Shown piece by piece: positions 40,866-53,205 of a stretch of DNA of 64,000 nucleotides (its first letter is position 1; each line of letters starts with the position of its first letter). Source of the stretch: DASRSS01 sp963799045. Lineage in GTDB: Bacteria > Actinomycetota > Actinomycetes > Mycobacteriales > Jatrophihabitantaceae. The translations under genes were made by a program, and so were the position numbers. The notes beneath the pieces are model-generated. The model was given only the letters and a program-made list of their open reading frames with translations, had not been told where the DNA came from and did not search any database. Where the stretch lies: contig CAWCVN010000001.1 in the NCBI GenBank assembly GCA_963799045.1, forward strand, positions 868,001 to 932,000, given 5' to 3'.

Positions 40866-40909
40866 GCGCGCAAGTCTGTCAGAACCGCGCGCGGCTCGCC
40901 GGCAGTGCG

Positions 40910-42332
40910 CTACTGGCCGAGCAGCCAGCCGTCGGGGGCGGCGAGCGCGGCCGCGGCCGCGGGCCCCCAGGAGCCCTGCTGGTACGGCAGCGGGTCGGGA
41001 CGGGCGTGTCGAGCAGCGGCGCGAACGTCGGACCAGACCGCGGCCAGGCCGTCCGGACGCGTGAACAGGGACCGGTCGCCGAGCGAACACGTCGTGGATC
41101 AGCCGGACGTAGGGCGGCAGGGGGTCGGCGTTGGGCAGCGTGGACAGCGGGATGGTGGTCTCGGCGGCGTCGAGGTCGAGCTCGGCGCCCGGGTCGCTTG
41201 GCGACCAGGCGCAGGTCGATCTCGCCACTGCCGGACAGCCCGAAGCTGAGCACGTTGCCCTTCTTGGGGACGCCCGGCCAGCGCCGCCGGCGGGCTCGCG
41301 CATGATCAGGCTGACCCGCTGCTTGCTCTGCGCCATGCGCTTGCCGGTGCGCATCAGGAACGGCACGCCGCGCCAGCGGTCGTTGTCGATCCACAGCCGG
41401 GCGGCGACGTAGGTCTCGGTACGCGAACCCGTGCCGCACGCCGTCGATCTCCCGGTAGCCGTCGAACTGGCCCAGCACGACCTCCGTCGGGGTCGATCGG
41501 CCGGAAGCACCCGATGACCTCCTCCCGCGCGGCCTGCAGGTGCTGTGCGGTCAGCGCTCTCGGGTGGCTCCATCGCGACCTCGGCAGCCACCTGGATCAG
41601 GTGGGTGACGAGCATGTCCAGCACGGCCCCGGTCTGGTCGTAGAAGACGGAACGGTCGGTGACGCCGAGCTTCTCGGGCACGTCGATCTGGACGGCGCGC
41701 ATATGCTCGCGGTTCCACATCGCGTGGAACAGGCCGTTCGCGAAGCGCAGCACGTGCAGGTCCTGCGTGGCTTCCTTGCCGAGGAAGTGGTCGATCCGGA
41801 ACACCTGCTGCTCGTCGAGCACCGAGTGCACCATCTCGTCCAGCTCGCTGGAAGGAGGTGCCGGAGGTGCCGAACGGCTTCTCGTAGACCACGCGCGACC
41901 CCTCGGCCAGCCCGTGCTCGCCGAGCGCCTTGGTGATCTTGCCGAAGGCCACCGGTGGCACGGCGAGGTAGTGGACCAGTTCGGCGTCGGCGCCGACGGT
42001 CTGCACGGGCCTCACCGATCACCTCGAGCAGGCTGCCCGGATCGGAAGCTGTCGAAGCCGCCGCCGGCGAACCTCAGCCGTTCGCTGAACTTCTGCCAGG
42101 GGCCGTCCTCGGGCTCGGGGCCGAACGTGCTCAGCGAATCGCGCACCCGCTGCCGGAAGTCCTCGTGCGCCACGTCGCCACGACCGTTGCCGACGAGCAG
42201 CCAGTCGTCGGGCAGCAGGCCCTGCTGCGCGAGGGTGTAGAAGGCCGGCAGCACCATCCGTTTCGCGAGGTCCCCGGTCGCACCGAACAGGACGAAGACG
42301 GTCGGGCGGGGCTTGTCCGATGCGCTGATCAC
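40910..42332 (-). CDS. zwf: Glucose-6-phosphate 1-dehydrogenase (about nine frame breaks)
   Basis: Entry enzyme of the pentose phosphate pathway, forming NADPH. The NADP loop is VFVLFGATGDLAKRMVLPAF; the catalytic signature RIDHFLGKEATQDLHVLRFA and VVYEKPFGTS follow in other frames. Later segments, again in shifting frames, are RTETYVAARLWIDNDRWRGV, GKRMAQSKQRVSLIMREP, KKGNVLSFGLSGSGEIDLRL and the end QQGSWGPAAAAALAAPDGWL. Most shifts are single extra bases (for example near 42040, 42008, 41866, 41553, 41487, 41425, 41202 and 41083). This is the most damaged gene per kb. Span 1,423 bases, consistent with a normal ~470-residue enzyme. Confidence 0.87.
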
Positions 42333-42356
42333 CCTTACGACCCTAGGCGGTGCCGG

Positions 42357-43043
42357 TCAGATCAGCGACGGGGTCAGGTCGAAGGCGAGCACCAGCAGGC
42401 TGCCGAGCACCAGCATCGGACCGAACGCCAATGCCGTCTTCATCGTGGCTCGGCCGGTGGCCAGCAAGGCGAGCCCCACCACGGCACCGAGGACGAAGCC
42501 GCCGAAGATCCCGAAGTAGACCGACAGCCAGCCGAACCAGCCCAGGTAGCCGCCGAGCACACCACCCAGCTTGACGTCGCCGTAGCCGAAGGCGCGCGGC
42601 GCGATGAAGGCGAGCAGGAACAGCACGGCGAACACCGCCGCCGCGCCCTCGCCGGCGCGGAGCAGGTCGGGCCAGTCGTCGCGGACGGCCGCTGCGAGCA
42701 CGCCCAGCACCGCTCCCCCGCCGGCGGCGGGGAACACCAGCCGGTTCGGCAGGCGGTGCACCTCGAAGTCGATCACCACCAGCGGCGTACCGGTGACCGC
42801 GAGCCAGACCAGCGCCGGCAGCAGCGCCGACCATCCCGCTGCGGTGCCGGCCAGCGCGCCGAGCACGACGCCCACGCCGGCCGTCACCGCGATCCGCCGA
42901 CCCGAGACCGCCGTCCCCCGCCACCACCGGGCGTCATCGCGGTCCGGCACGCTGCGGGTCAGCCGGGCGAGATAAGGCGCGGCGACCAGATCGACGCCTG
43001 CGCCGACCCCGCCGCCGGCCAGGGCACCGACCACACCGGACAT
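42357..43043 (-). CDS. Prepilin peptidase, A24 family
   Basis: Integral membrane aspartic protease for type IV prepilin leader peptides. 228 residues with about six hydrophobic helices. The two catalytic aspartates are placed in VVIDFEVHRLPNRLVFPAAG (D-x3-H-x-LP) and AFGYGDVKLGGVLGG (GxGD). It lacks the cysteine-rich methylase domain of proteobacterial PilD, as is common in Actinobacteria. An A24 peptidase next to aroC is usual in the phylum. No pilin or pilus assembly genes are in the window. Confidence 0.88.
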   Translation of the reverse strand: MSGVVGALAGGGVGAGVDLVAAPYLARLTRSVPDRDDARWWRGTAVSGRRIAVTAGVGVVLGALAGTAAGWSALLPALVWLAVTGTPLVVIDFEVHRLPNRLVFPAAGGGAVLGVLAAAVRDDWPDLLRAGEGAAAVFAVLFLLAFIAPRAFGYGDVKLGGVLGGYLGWFGWLSVYFGIFGGFVLGAVVGLALLATGRATMKTALAFGPMLVLGSLLVLAFDLTPSLI

Positions 43044-43087
43044 GGCTGTGCAGCCTACGGCTCGCGGCGCGTCTTAGGGTCGAGGGT

Positions 43088-43665
43088 GTGTACGACGCGA
43101 TCATCTTGGCCGGCGGCCGGGCGCGCCGGCTGCAGGGCGCGGACAAGCCCCAGCTCGACGTGGGGGGCGTGCGCCTGCTCGATCGGGTCCTCGCCGCCGT
43201 CGCCGACGCGCACCGCGCCGTGGTCGTCGGGCCGCGCCGCGCGGTGCCGGTCCCGGTCGTGTGGCGGCGCGAGCAGCCCGCCGGAGCCGGGCCGGTCGCC
43301 GCGGTGGCTGCGGGGCTGGATGCCGTCCAGGCCGATCGGGTCGTGGTGCTCGCCGCGGACCTGCCCGACATAGCTCCCGCGGTGCCGGTGCTGCTCGGCG
43401 AACTGGACGCGGCGCCCGAGGCCGACGCCGCCTGCCTGGTCGACGCGGGCGGCCGGCGCAACTTTCTGGCTGCCGCGTGGCGCACCGCCGCGCTGCGCCG
43501 CGCTGTCGAGCGGCTGGCGACACCGCCGGTAGGCCCGCCCGCGCGCTGTTCACCGATAGCGTCATCGTGGACGTGCCCGACCCCGACGACTGGGGCCGTG
43601 ACTGCGACACCTGGGAACAACTCGCCGAGGCGCGCCGGCGCTGGGGCACCGAGGAGGAGACATGA
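43088..43665 (+). CDS. mobA: Molybdenum cofactor guanylyltransferase-like protein (one frame break)
   Basis: Transfers GMP to molybdopterin. Opens YDAIILAGGRARRLQGADKP, a match to the LAGGxxxRxGxDK nucleotide-binding signature; VVLAADLPDIAP holds the metal-binding aspartate. One base is missing near 43530, after which ALFTDSVIVDVPDPDDWGRD continues to the stop. About 192 residues. GTG start at 43088. The stop overlaps the next start as ATGA. With fdhD and the molybdoenzyme next door it forms a cofactor module. Confidence 0.85.
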
Positions 43666-43919
43666 CCAACCCGCTCGAGGGCTGGATCAGCGAACTGGCG
43701 GCGGCGCTGGGTGTCGACCCCGAGGCGGTCGACCGGGATCTGCTGTTGGACGTCGCCCGCGACACCGCACACGCGGTGGCCCGCCCCGCGGCGCCGTTGA
43801 CGACCTTCCTGGTCGGGCTGGCCGCGGGTCAGCGCGGCGGGGATGCCGACGCGATGCGGGCCGCGGCGCAGGTCGCCGCCCGGCTGGCGCGCGAGCGCGA
43901 GGCGCCCGGCGGCCAGTAG
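43662..43919 (+). CDS. Small acidic helical protein, DUF6457-like
   Basis: 85 residues, no signal peptide, no cysteines. The sequence (NPLEGWISELAAALGVDPEA; DLLLDVARDTAHAVARPAAP; LTTFLVGLAAGQRGGDADAM) resembles DUF6457 proteins, which are usually encoded beside mobA or other molybdopterin genes in Actinobacteria. Translationally coupled to mobA by ATGA. Function unknown; a helper in molybdenum cofactor handling is a guess from context. Convergent with fdhD, 25 bases away. Confidence 0.8.
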   Translation: MTNPLEGWISELAAALGVDPEAVDRDLLLDVARDTAHAVARPAAPLTTFLVGLAAGQRGGDADAMRAAAQVAARLAREREAPGGQ

Positions 43920-43944
43920 CCGGCGGGCCGGTTGCCAGGCAGCC

Positions 43945-44731
43945 TCAGCGGACGGACTCGGCGCCCGCGTAGACGTTGACCCGGCCCTCGCGAACCATGC
44001 CGGCCAACAGCAGCCCGTGTTCGCGGGCGAGGTCCACGGCCAGGTCGGAGGGCGCAGAGACCGCGACGATCCCGGCGATGCCGGCTGCGACCGTCTTCTG
44101 GACGATCTCGAACGAGACCCGCCCGCTGACCACGAGCAGCAGGTCGGTGGCCGGCAGCCGCCCGTCCATCAAGGCACGCCCGACGACCTTGTCGACGGCG
44201 TTGTGCCGCCCGACGTCCTCGCGGACGACCAGCAGCTTCGCGTCGGTGTCGGCCAGCGCCGCCGCGTGCACGCCGCCGGTGCGGTCGAACGCGCGCTGCC
44301 GCCTGCGCATCGCGGTGGGCAGGCCCGCCAGCGTCTCGCGCGCGACGGTCCACCCGTCACGGTGCGGAGCGCTGGTCCGCAGCGGCGCGAGGTCGAGCAC
44401 GTCGGCGCTGCACACCCCGCAGGCGGCGGACGTGACGAACGCGCGCGGGCGCGGCGGGCGCACGGCATCGCGCAGCGTGATGTGGATGCGGTCGGTGCCG
44501 TCCTCCCAGCAACCGCGCAACGTGACGATGTCCTCGGGGCCGCGCACGCCCGATTCGACCACCAGCCAGCCGGCGGCCAGTTCCAGGTCGTGACCGGGTG
44601 TGCGCATCAGCGTCGCGATCGCCTCGCCGCCCAGGCCCAGCACGAGCGGCGCCTCGACGACGAGCTCGTCGAGGCGACGGGGTAGGCGGCGCGTCGCGCG
44701 GTAGGCGCACGATCGCCCGCCGTGTCGTCAT
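43945..44731 (-). CDS. fdhD: Formate dehydrogenase accessory sulfurtransferase FdhD (one frame break)
   Basis: Delivers sulfur to the molybdenum cofactor of formate dehydrogenase-type enzymes. The catalytic pair is in TSAACGVCSADVLDLAPL (CxxC). GGEAIATLMRTPGHDLELAA and REDVGRHNAVDKVVGRAL are the family signatures, and VVSGRVSFEIVQKTVAAGI follows. Near 44701 one extra C separates TTRRAIVRL from RATRRLPRRLDELVVEAPLV. ATG at 44731. Divergent from the molybdoenzyme gene with only 69 bases between, so they may share regulation. Confidence 0.9.
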
Positions 44732-44800
44732 CACCGGCACGGCTGAACTCCGGATCGCACGTCTCGACCATACCCACCGATGAGGTCTTACAGTCGTTCT

Positions 44801-47091
44801 ATGACGACCCGCTCGCTGGAAACCGGAGAACCGAAGCACACGAGCGCGGGGGTGGGCGGCATCGCTCACGCGCTTCAGTACGCGCTGCCGGAGATGGGCG
44901 TCAAGCGCAGCGTGCAGGCGCTGTCGAAGGTGAACCACGTCGACGGCTTCGACTGCCCGAGCTGCGCCTGGCCGGACCCGGAGGACCGCCGCACGGCGCC
45001 GAGTTCTGCGAGAACGGCGCCAAGGCGGTCGCCTGGGAGGCGACCCGCAAACGCGTCGACGCGGCCTTCTTCGCCGCGCACTCGGTGGCCGAGCTGCGCG
45101 AGCCAGGACGACCACTGGCTCGAGCACCACGGCCGGCTGGCCGAGCCGATGTACCTCGCGCCCGGCGCGACCCACTACGCGCCGATCTCGCTGGGACGAC
45201 GGCGCTCGGACCTGGTCGCCGATCGGCTGCGCGCGCTGCCCGACCCGAACCGCGCGGTCTTCTACACCAGCGGCCGCGCGAGCAACGAGGCCGCGTTCGC
45301 CTACCAGCTGCTCGCCCGGCGGCTGGGCACGAACAACCTGCCGGACTGCTCGAACATGTGCCACGAGTCCAGCGGCGCCGCGCTGGCGGAGACGATCGGC
45401 ATCGGCAAGGGCGTCGTCACGCTGACGGACATCGAAAGCCATGCCGAGCTGATCGTCATCGTCGGACAGAACCCCGGCACGAACCACCCGCGCATGCTGA
45501 TGGCGCTGGAGAAGGCAAAGCAGCGCGGCGCACGGATCGTCGCGATCAACCCGCTGCCCGAGGCCGGGCTTCGGCCGGTTCCGCAACCCGCAGACGCCGC
45601 CGCGGTCTGGCCGGGCGCGGGACCGTCAGCTCGCCGACCTGCTATCTGCCGGTGCGCGTCAACGGCGACCTCGCGCTGTTCGCCGGCGTGAACAAGGCGC
45701 TGCTCGCGCGTGACGACTCGGCGCCCGGCACCGTCCTCGACCGCGAGTTCCTCGACGCGCACTGCGACGGTTTCGACGCCGCCGCCGAGGCATGGCGCGG
45801 CGCTCGACTGGGACGCGGTCACCGACGCAGAGCGGGTTGACCCGCAAGCAGATCGAGGACTTCGCCTCGATGGTCGTCGCCGCCGGCAGCGTGACCGTGT
45901 GCTGGGCGATGGGGCTGACCCAGCACCGCAACGCGGTGCCGACGATCCGCGAGATCGTGAACTTCCTGCTGCTGCGCGGCAACATCGGCAAACCCGGCGC
46001 CGGACCGTCACCGATCCGCGGGCACAGCAACGTGCAGGGCGACCGCACGATGGGCATCTGGGAGAAGATGCCCGACACGTTCCTCGACCGGCTGCGCGAC
46101 GAGTTCGGTTTCGAACCGCCGCGCGAGCACGGCTGGGACACCGTCGACTCGATCAAGGCGATGCGCGACGGCAAGGTCGACGTGTTCTTCGCCCTGGGCG
46201 GCAACTTCGTCGCGGCCACCCCGGACACCGAGGTCACCGAGGCCGCGATGGCGCAACTGCGCGCTGACCGTGCACGTGGCCACCAAGCTGAACCGCTCGC
46301 ACCTGTGCCACGGCACGGAGGCGCTGATCCTGCCCTGCCTGGGCCGCACCGAGCGTGACGTGCAAGGCGGCGTCGAGCAGTTCGTGACCGTCGAGGACTC
46401 GATGAGCATGGTGCACGCCTCGCGCGGGAAGCTGCCGCCCGGCTCGGACCAGCTGCGCAGCGAGGTCGCGATCGTCACCGGGCTGGGCGCGGCGCTGTTC
46501 GGCGACGACGACGCCGTCGACTGGGCCGCGATGGGCACGGACTACCGCGTGATCCGCTCGCACATCGAGCACGTCGTGCCCGGGATTCACGTCGTTCGAG
46601 GAGCGGGTGGCCGCAGCCGGGTGGGTTCGTGCTTGCCGCCGGCCGCCGCAGCGACTCGCGCACCTTCCCGACGGCGTCGGGCAAGGCGCGCGCTCACGGT
46701 CAACCCGCCCACGACGGTCGACCGTGCCGCCCGGGCACCTGCTGCTGCAGACCGTGCGCGCCCACGACCAGTTCAACACCACCGTGTACGGCCTCGACGA
46801 CCGTTACCGGGGCGTCAAGGGCGGGCGCCGGGTGGTGTTCGTCAACGCCGAGGACCTCGCCGAGTTCGGGCCTGCACGACGGCCAGCTCGTGGACGTGGT
46901 CAGCGTGGCCGACAGCGGGGAGCGGCGGGCGCAGGGCGTTCCGGGCGGTGGCCTACCCGACCCCGCGCGGCTGCGCGGCCGCGTACTTCCCCGAGGCGAA
47001 CGTGCTGGTGCCGCTCGAGTCGGTGGCCGAGATCAGCAACACGCCGGCGTCCAAGTCGGTGATCGTGCGCCTGGAGCCCGCGGCCGCCTGA
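44801..47091 (+). CDS. FdhF/YdeP-type molybdopterin oxidoreductase (many frame breaks)
   Basis: Relative of formate dehydrogenase H (YdeP group); a cytoplasmic Mo-bis-MGD enzyme. An Fe-S type cysteine pair is in DGFDCPSCAWPDP. AEFCENGAKAVAWEATRK, YTSGRASNEAAFAYQLLARR, NNLPDCSNMCHESSGAALAE, IVGQNPGTNHPRMLMALEKA and GHSNVQGDRTMGIWEKMPD follow in order; the C-terminus has HDQFNTTVYGLDDRYRGVKG. About ten indels interrupt it (near 44985, 45113, three within 45193-45216, 45568, 45800, 45830, 46263, 46592 and later). Span fits ~760 residues. Substrate is uncertain: YdeP-type enzymes are not proven formate dehydrogenases. Confidence 0.85.
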
Positions 47092-47092
47092 G

Positions 47093-47917
47093 TCACACGC
47101 CGCAGTTGGGCGCGGCGGCAGCCAGCGCGGCGCGCATCGCGGGCACCGGAGCTTCCTCGCCGGTCATCAACGCCACCTGGGCGGCGGCCTGGTGCAGCAG
47201 CATCAGCGCTCCGCTGAGCACCCGGGCCCCGCCGGCGGCGGCCGCCTGCGCGAGGACGGTCGGCCACGGGTCGTACACCACGTCGAGCACCACCTGCCCG
47301 CTGCGCCAGCGGTGGGCGGCCAGGGGGTCGGCGGCGCCGCGCGGCAGCGTGGACACGACCAGGTCGGCGGTGAGGCCGGGCCCGTCGACGTCTAGCGGCG
47401 CGATGTCGATCTCGACCTCCATGTCGGCGGCGGTCAGCCGCACCTCGGACGTGCGCACCGGATCGCGCACCAGCAGCGTGCACCGGGTCACCCCCACGAC
47501 CGCGGCAGCCGCGACGGCCGCCTGCGCCGTCCCGCCCGCCCCCAGGATGGTGATGGTGCTGGGCACGACCACGTTCTCGGCCAGCGAGGCGACGATGCCC
47601 GCGACGTCGGTGTTGTCGGCGGCCCATCCCCCGCCGGGCAGCGGCAGCAGCGTGTTCCCGGCGCCGACCTTGCGCGCGACGGGGCGGACCTCCGTCGCGA
47701 TGTCGAGCAGCGCGCGCTTGAGCGGCATGGTGCACGAGAAGCCCGCCCAGTCCGCGCGCTCGGCGAGCACACCGGGCAGCTCGGCGACGCCGCAGTCGAT
47801 CGCGGTGTAGCTCCAGTCCAGGCCGAGTTCGGCGTACGCGGCGCGGTGCAGGACCGGAGAAAGGGAGTGCGTGACGGGGCGGCCAAGCACCCCCGCGCGC
47901 CCCGAGGCGTCAGCCAC
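47093..47917 (-). CDS. aroE: Shikimate dehydrogenase
   Basis: Reduces dehydroshikimate with NADPH. 274 residues, unbroken. Shikimate-binding VLGRPVTHSLSPVLHRAAYA, catalytic lysine in GFSCTMPLKRALLD and aspartate in ADNTDVAGIV; NADP fold ITILGAGGTAQAAVAAAAVV. The C-terminus has SGALMLLHQAAAQVALMTGE. GTG start at 47917 overlaps the mltG stop by 8 bases. Its stop is 2 bases from the stop of the convergent molybdoenzyme gene, with no terminator between them. Confidence 0.95.
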   Translation of the reverse strand: MADASGRAGVLGRPVTHSLSPVLHRAAYAELGLDWSYTAIDCGVAELPGVLAERADWAGFSCTMPLKRALLDIATEVRPVARKVGAGNTLLPLPGGGWAADNTDVAGIVASLAENVVVPSTITILGAGGTAQAAVAAAAVVGVTRCTLLVRDPVRTSEVRLTAADMEVEIDIAPLDVDGPGLTADLVVSTLPRGAADPLAAHRWRSGQVVLDVVYDPWPTVLAQAAAAGGARVLSGALMLLHQAAAQVALMTGEEAPVPAMRAALAAAAPNCGV

Positions 47918-49179
47918 AGCCCCAGTGGTGCGCTCGACATTTGGCTGCGGCCTGGGTGAAGGCGGACTCGCTTGCGGTGAAGAACAGGTGCCCCGCGGCG
48001 TCGGAGTTCACGTAGTACAGCCAGGGCCCGTTGGCCGGGTGCACCGCGGCGTCGAGGGCGTCGGCGCCCGGGTTCCCGATCGGCGTGGGCGGCAGGCCGC
48101 CGTGCGTGTAGGTGTTGTACGGCGAGTTGATGCTCGCGTAGACGACCTTCGACGGGTCGAGGCCTTGCAGCTTGGCGGCGTAGGCGCTGGTCGCATCGAT
48201 CTGCAGCGGGCGGTTGGCCTGGATGCGGTTGAGCACGACCCGAGCGACCTTGGGCATGTCGGCGGCGAACTTGGCCTCCGCCTGTGCGATCGAGGCGATC
48301 GTCAGCGCCTGGTACGGCGAGATGCCCAGCTTCTTCGCCGCGGCGGCGAAGCCGCTGGAGCGGTCGGCGTCGGCAAAGCGGCTGGTCATGGTCTGCAACG
48401 CGTCCACCGGTGACTCGCTCGGATCGATCGAGTAGGTGGCGGGGTAGAGGAAACCCTCGGCCGACGTGATCTTGCCGCTGGCCGGCGCGTAGCCGAGCGG
48501 GATGCCCAGTGCGGCGGGGTCGGCGATCGCCTTCTGGATCGCGGCGTGCTTGCTCGAACCCAGCACCTGCTCCAGCCGCTTGGCGACGTCGAAGGTCGTC
48601 GCGCCTTCGGTGACCAGCACGTCGCCCTGCGGACTGCGCGAGGAGGGGTCGAGCAGCAGCGCGAGCGCGCTCTTGGCGGACATGTGCTGATGCAGCGTGT
48701 AGGTGCCGGGCTGGATGTTCTTCGAGCTGCTGTTGTTCGATGCCGCGTCGATGAACGCGCGATCGCTTTTCACCACGCCGTCCTTGTGCAGGGTGGCGGC
48801 GATGTCGGCCGCGGTGTCGCCCTGGGCGACGCGCACCCGCACCGAGCCGGAACCCGCGCCGGAGTAGTCCGGCGCGTGCACCATGCTGGCCACCTTCGGC
48901 ACGATGAGCCATGCCGAGACTCCGACGACGACAACGCCGAGGATCGACAGTACCCACAGCAACCGCTTGTTCCGTTCCAGCCGCCGCCGCTGCCGCACCT
49001 GATCGACGCGCGCGTGCCGGCCGGGCCGGCCCCGGTCGACGTGGTGGTCGTGGGGTTCGTGGGGTTCGTGGGGTTCGTGGTGGTCGTGGGGACCGGGGTC
49101 GTCGCCGAACAGAAGCGAGTGCGGGTCGTCCAGGTGCGACGTCGGGGTCGAGGTGCACCTCGTGATCGCGCTGCGTCAC
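47910..49179 (-). CDS. mltG: Endolytic murein transglycosylase MltG (one frame break)
   Basis: Cuts nascent peptidoglycan strands; a one-helix inner membrane protein. Membrane helix NKRLLWVLSILGVVVVGVSA, then a LysM-like and YceG domain. The catalytic glutamate sits in TIASIAQAEAKFAADMPKVA, and the C-terminus has SINSPYNTYTHGGLPPTPIG. The cytoplasmic N-terminus starts VTQRDHEVHLDPDV at 49179. One extra C near 49132 breaks the frame; removing it gives LDDPHSLLFGDDPG followed by a His-rich run (repeats of HEP flanked by HDHH) before the helix. About 422 residues in total. Starting at the downstream GTG near 48998 would omit this region. Confidence 0.9.
49050..49076. repeat. Three tandem 9-bp units coding His-Glu-Pro
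   Basis: GTGGGGTTC is repeated three times without mismatch (49050-49076) and flanked by GTGGTGGTC. On the coding strand of mltG this gives HEP three times, bordered on each side by HDHH. Tract length may vary between strains. Confidence 0.85.
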
Positions 49180-49256
49180 GCTTGCATGCTCCGTCCCTGT
49201 GGTGGATCTGTGACGACCTGACCGTAGCGCTGCCGCAGAGGGGGGACGCCAGCCGA

Positions 49257-49710
49257 TCACGGGCGAAGCGAGTCCAGCCAGTGCTGCAGCAGTTCGACAG
49301 CAGCTACTTGGTCGATCACCGCGCGTTTGGCCCTGCTGCCCTTCACGCTGCCGGCGCCGAGCTTACGCTGCGCGGTCACGGTGGTCAGACGCTCGTCCAC
49401 GTGTTCCACAGGAACGGGCCGGATCGCCTTCGCCAGCAGGCCCGCGTACTCGCGGGCAAGCTGCGCGGCGGGCCCCTCCCGCCCGGCCAGCGTGACCGGG
49501 AGCCCCACCACGACACCTACCGCGTCGTGTTCGCGCACCAGCTCCGCGAGTTCCGCGATGTCCCGATTCTCCCGCGTGTCGCGGGCCAGGGTGATCAGCG
49601 GCGTCGCCAGGATGCCGCCCGGGTCGGACTTGCGCCACGCCCACCCGGACCGTGCCCACGTCCACGCCGATCCATGTCCCGGCGGTGCCCCCGCGTCCGG
49701 CTGGGCTCAT
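49257..49710 (-). CDS. ruvX: Putative Holliday junction resolvase RuvX/YqgF (one frame break)
   Basis: RNase H-fold nuclease implicated in rRNA maturation or recombination. The first catalytic aspartate is in WIGVDVGTVRVGVA. One extra base near 49633 hides KSDPGGILATPLITLARDTR. AVGVVVGLPVTLAGREGPAA and VEHVDERLTTVTAQRKLGAG hold the other acidic residues; it ends VELLQHWLDSLRP. About 151 residues. Start ATG 49710 lies in a tandem duplication. mltG follows by 77 bases, alaS precedes, as in other Actinobacteria. Confidence 0.88.
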
Positions 49711-49742
49711 CGCACTGTGGTCGCGCTCATCGCACTGTGGTC
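49705..49742. repeat. 18-bp tandem duplication at the ruvX start
   Basis: GCTCATCGCACTGTGGTC occurs at 49705-49722 and 49725-49742. On the minus strand each copy contains ATGAGC, so the ruvX start codon and its upstream bases are present twice; the upstream ATG reads only seven codons to a stop. No ribosome site is clear in either copy. Confidence 0.75.
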
Positions 49743-49787
49743 ACCCTGGCGGGGTCCCCCCTCGCGCGTCCGTCCCAGGTCGCGACA

Positions 49788-52487
<2,700 letters not shown>

Positions 52488-52491
<4 letters not shown>

Positions 52492-52736
52492 TGCTCTCCG
52501 ATCTTGCCCAGCTGACCGTCGGCGTTGACGCCCGCGCGAATCTCGGCCTCGCGTTCGGCCATCGCGTCACGGACCTCGGTGCCGAACTCACGCAGCGCGT
52601 CGGCGAGATCGGCCAGCGCCTCGGCGAAGCTGCCGGCCATGCCACGCGGGGTGAGCCGCTCGGCCACCTGGGACAGCTTGCGCATCACCAACACGCCCAC
52701 TGTGACACCGAGCGCAAGCCAGAACAGCCGCCGCAT
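52488..52736 (-). CDS. Small single-helix membrane protein, DUF6167-like
   Basis: 82 residues: an N-terminal helix (RRLFWLALGVTVGVLVMRKL) and an amphipathic, charged helix rich in Ala/Glu/Arg (EALADLADALREFGTEVRDA). Resembles DUF6167 proteins found just upstream of alaS in many Actinobacteria. Starts at 52736 by ATGA-type overlap with the DUF948 gene and ends overlapping alaS. Function unknown. Confidence 0.8.
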
Positions 52737-53152
52737 CAGGCGTTGCCCCTGCCGCGCCGGCGACGGGACGCGCGGTGCCGCCGGGCGGCCTTGACCGCCT
52801 CGGCGTCTCGGCGCTGGTGCACGGTCTTGCGGACTCCGTAACTGAACGCGGCGGCCTTGATCAGCGGGTTGCCCAGCGTGCTGGAGACCACCGCCGACAT
52901 CGCCGCGGCGTTGGACGAGATCGCGTTGACGTTCTTGGCGATGCCCTCGACGTGGACGAGCTGGGCGTTGACCTGGGTGAGCGCACCCTGGGCCTCGTCC
53001 AAGATCGGGGACGCGCCCTCGTGGGTCTTGCGGATGGCCAGCGTCGCCTCGTCGAGCGTGCGACCCAGCTTCAGCAGCGGGATCGCGGCGAGCAGCACAA
53101 GTACCGCGAAGGCGATGGCCGCGACGAGCGCGGCGATTGCCCCTCCGGACAT
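52736..53152 (-). CDS. DUF948 membrane protein
   Basis: 138 residues. N-terminal helix (IAALVAAIAFAVLVLLAAIP), then a long predicted helical stretch with heptad-like leucines and valines (TLDEATLAIRKTHEGASPIL; VNAQLVHVEGIAKNVNAISS) as in DUF948 and methyl-accepting-like proteins, then a very basic tail (RRHRASRRRRGRG). Role unknown. It lies between rarA and alaS, coupled to the next gene. Confidence 0.85.
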   Translation of the reverse strand: MSGGAIAALVAAIAFAVLVLLAAIPLLKLGRTLDEATLAIRKTHEGASPILDEAQGALTQVNAQLVHVEGIAKNVNAISSNAAAMSAVVSSTLGNPLIKAAAFSYGVRKTVHQRRDAEAVKAARRHRASRRRRGRGNA

Positions 53153-53205
53153 CGAGGTGGCCTCCTTCGGTCGGTGCGCCGGTGTGCGTCCCAGACCCTA
53201 TCTGG

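Noticed and set aside
40910..42332. zwf as a pseudogene
   Set aside because: All motifs are conserved in order, with only base-level indels and no decay of residues; sequence error explains it better.
42357..43043. Type IV pilus locus at the prepilin peptidase
   Set aside because: No pilin, ATPase or assembly gene is nearby, and an A24 peptidase at this place is usual in Actinobacteria.
49050..49076. CRISPR-like array
   Set aside because: The 9-bp units are contiguous, without spacers, and are coding repeats in mltG.
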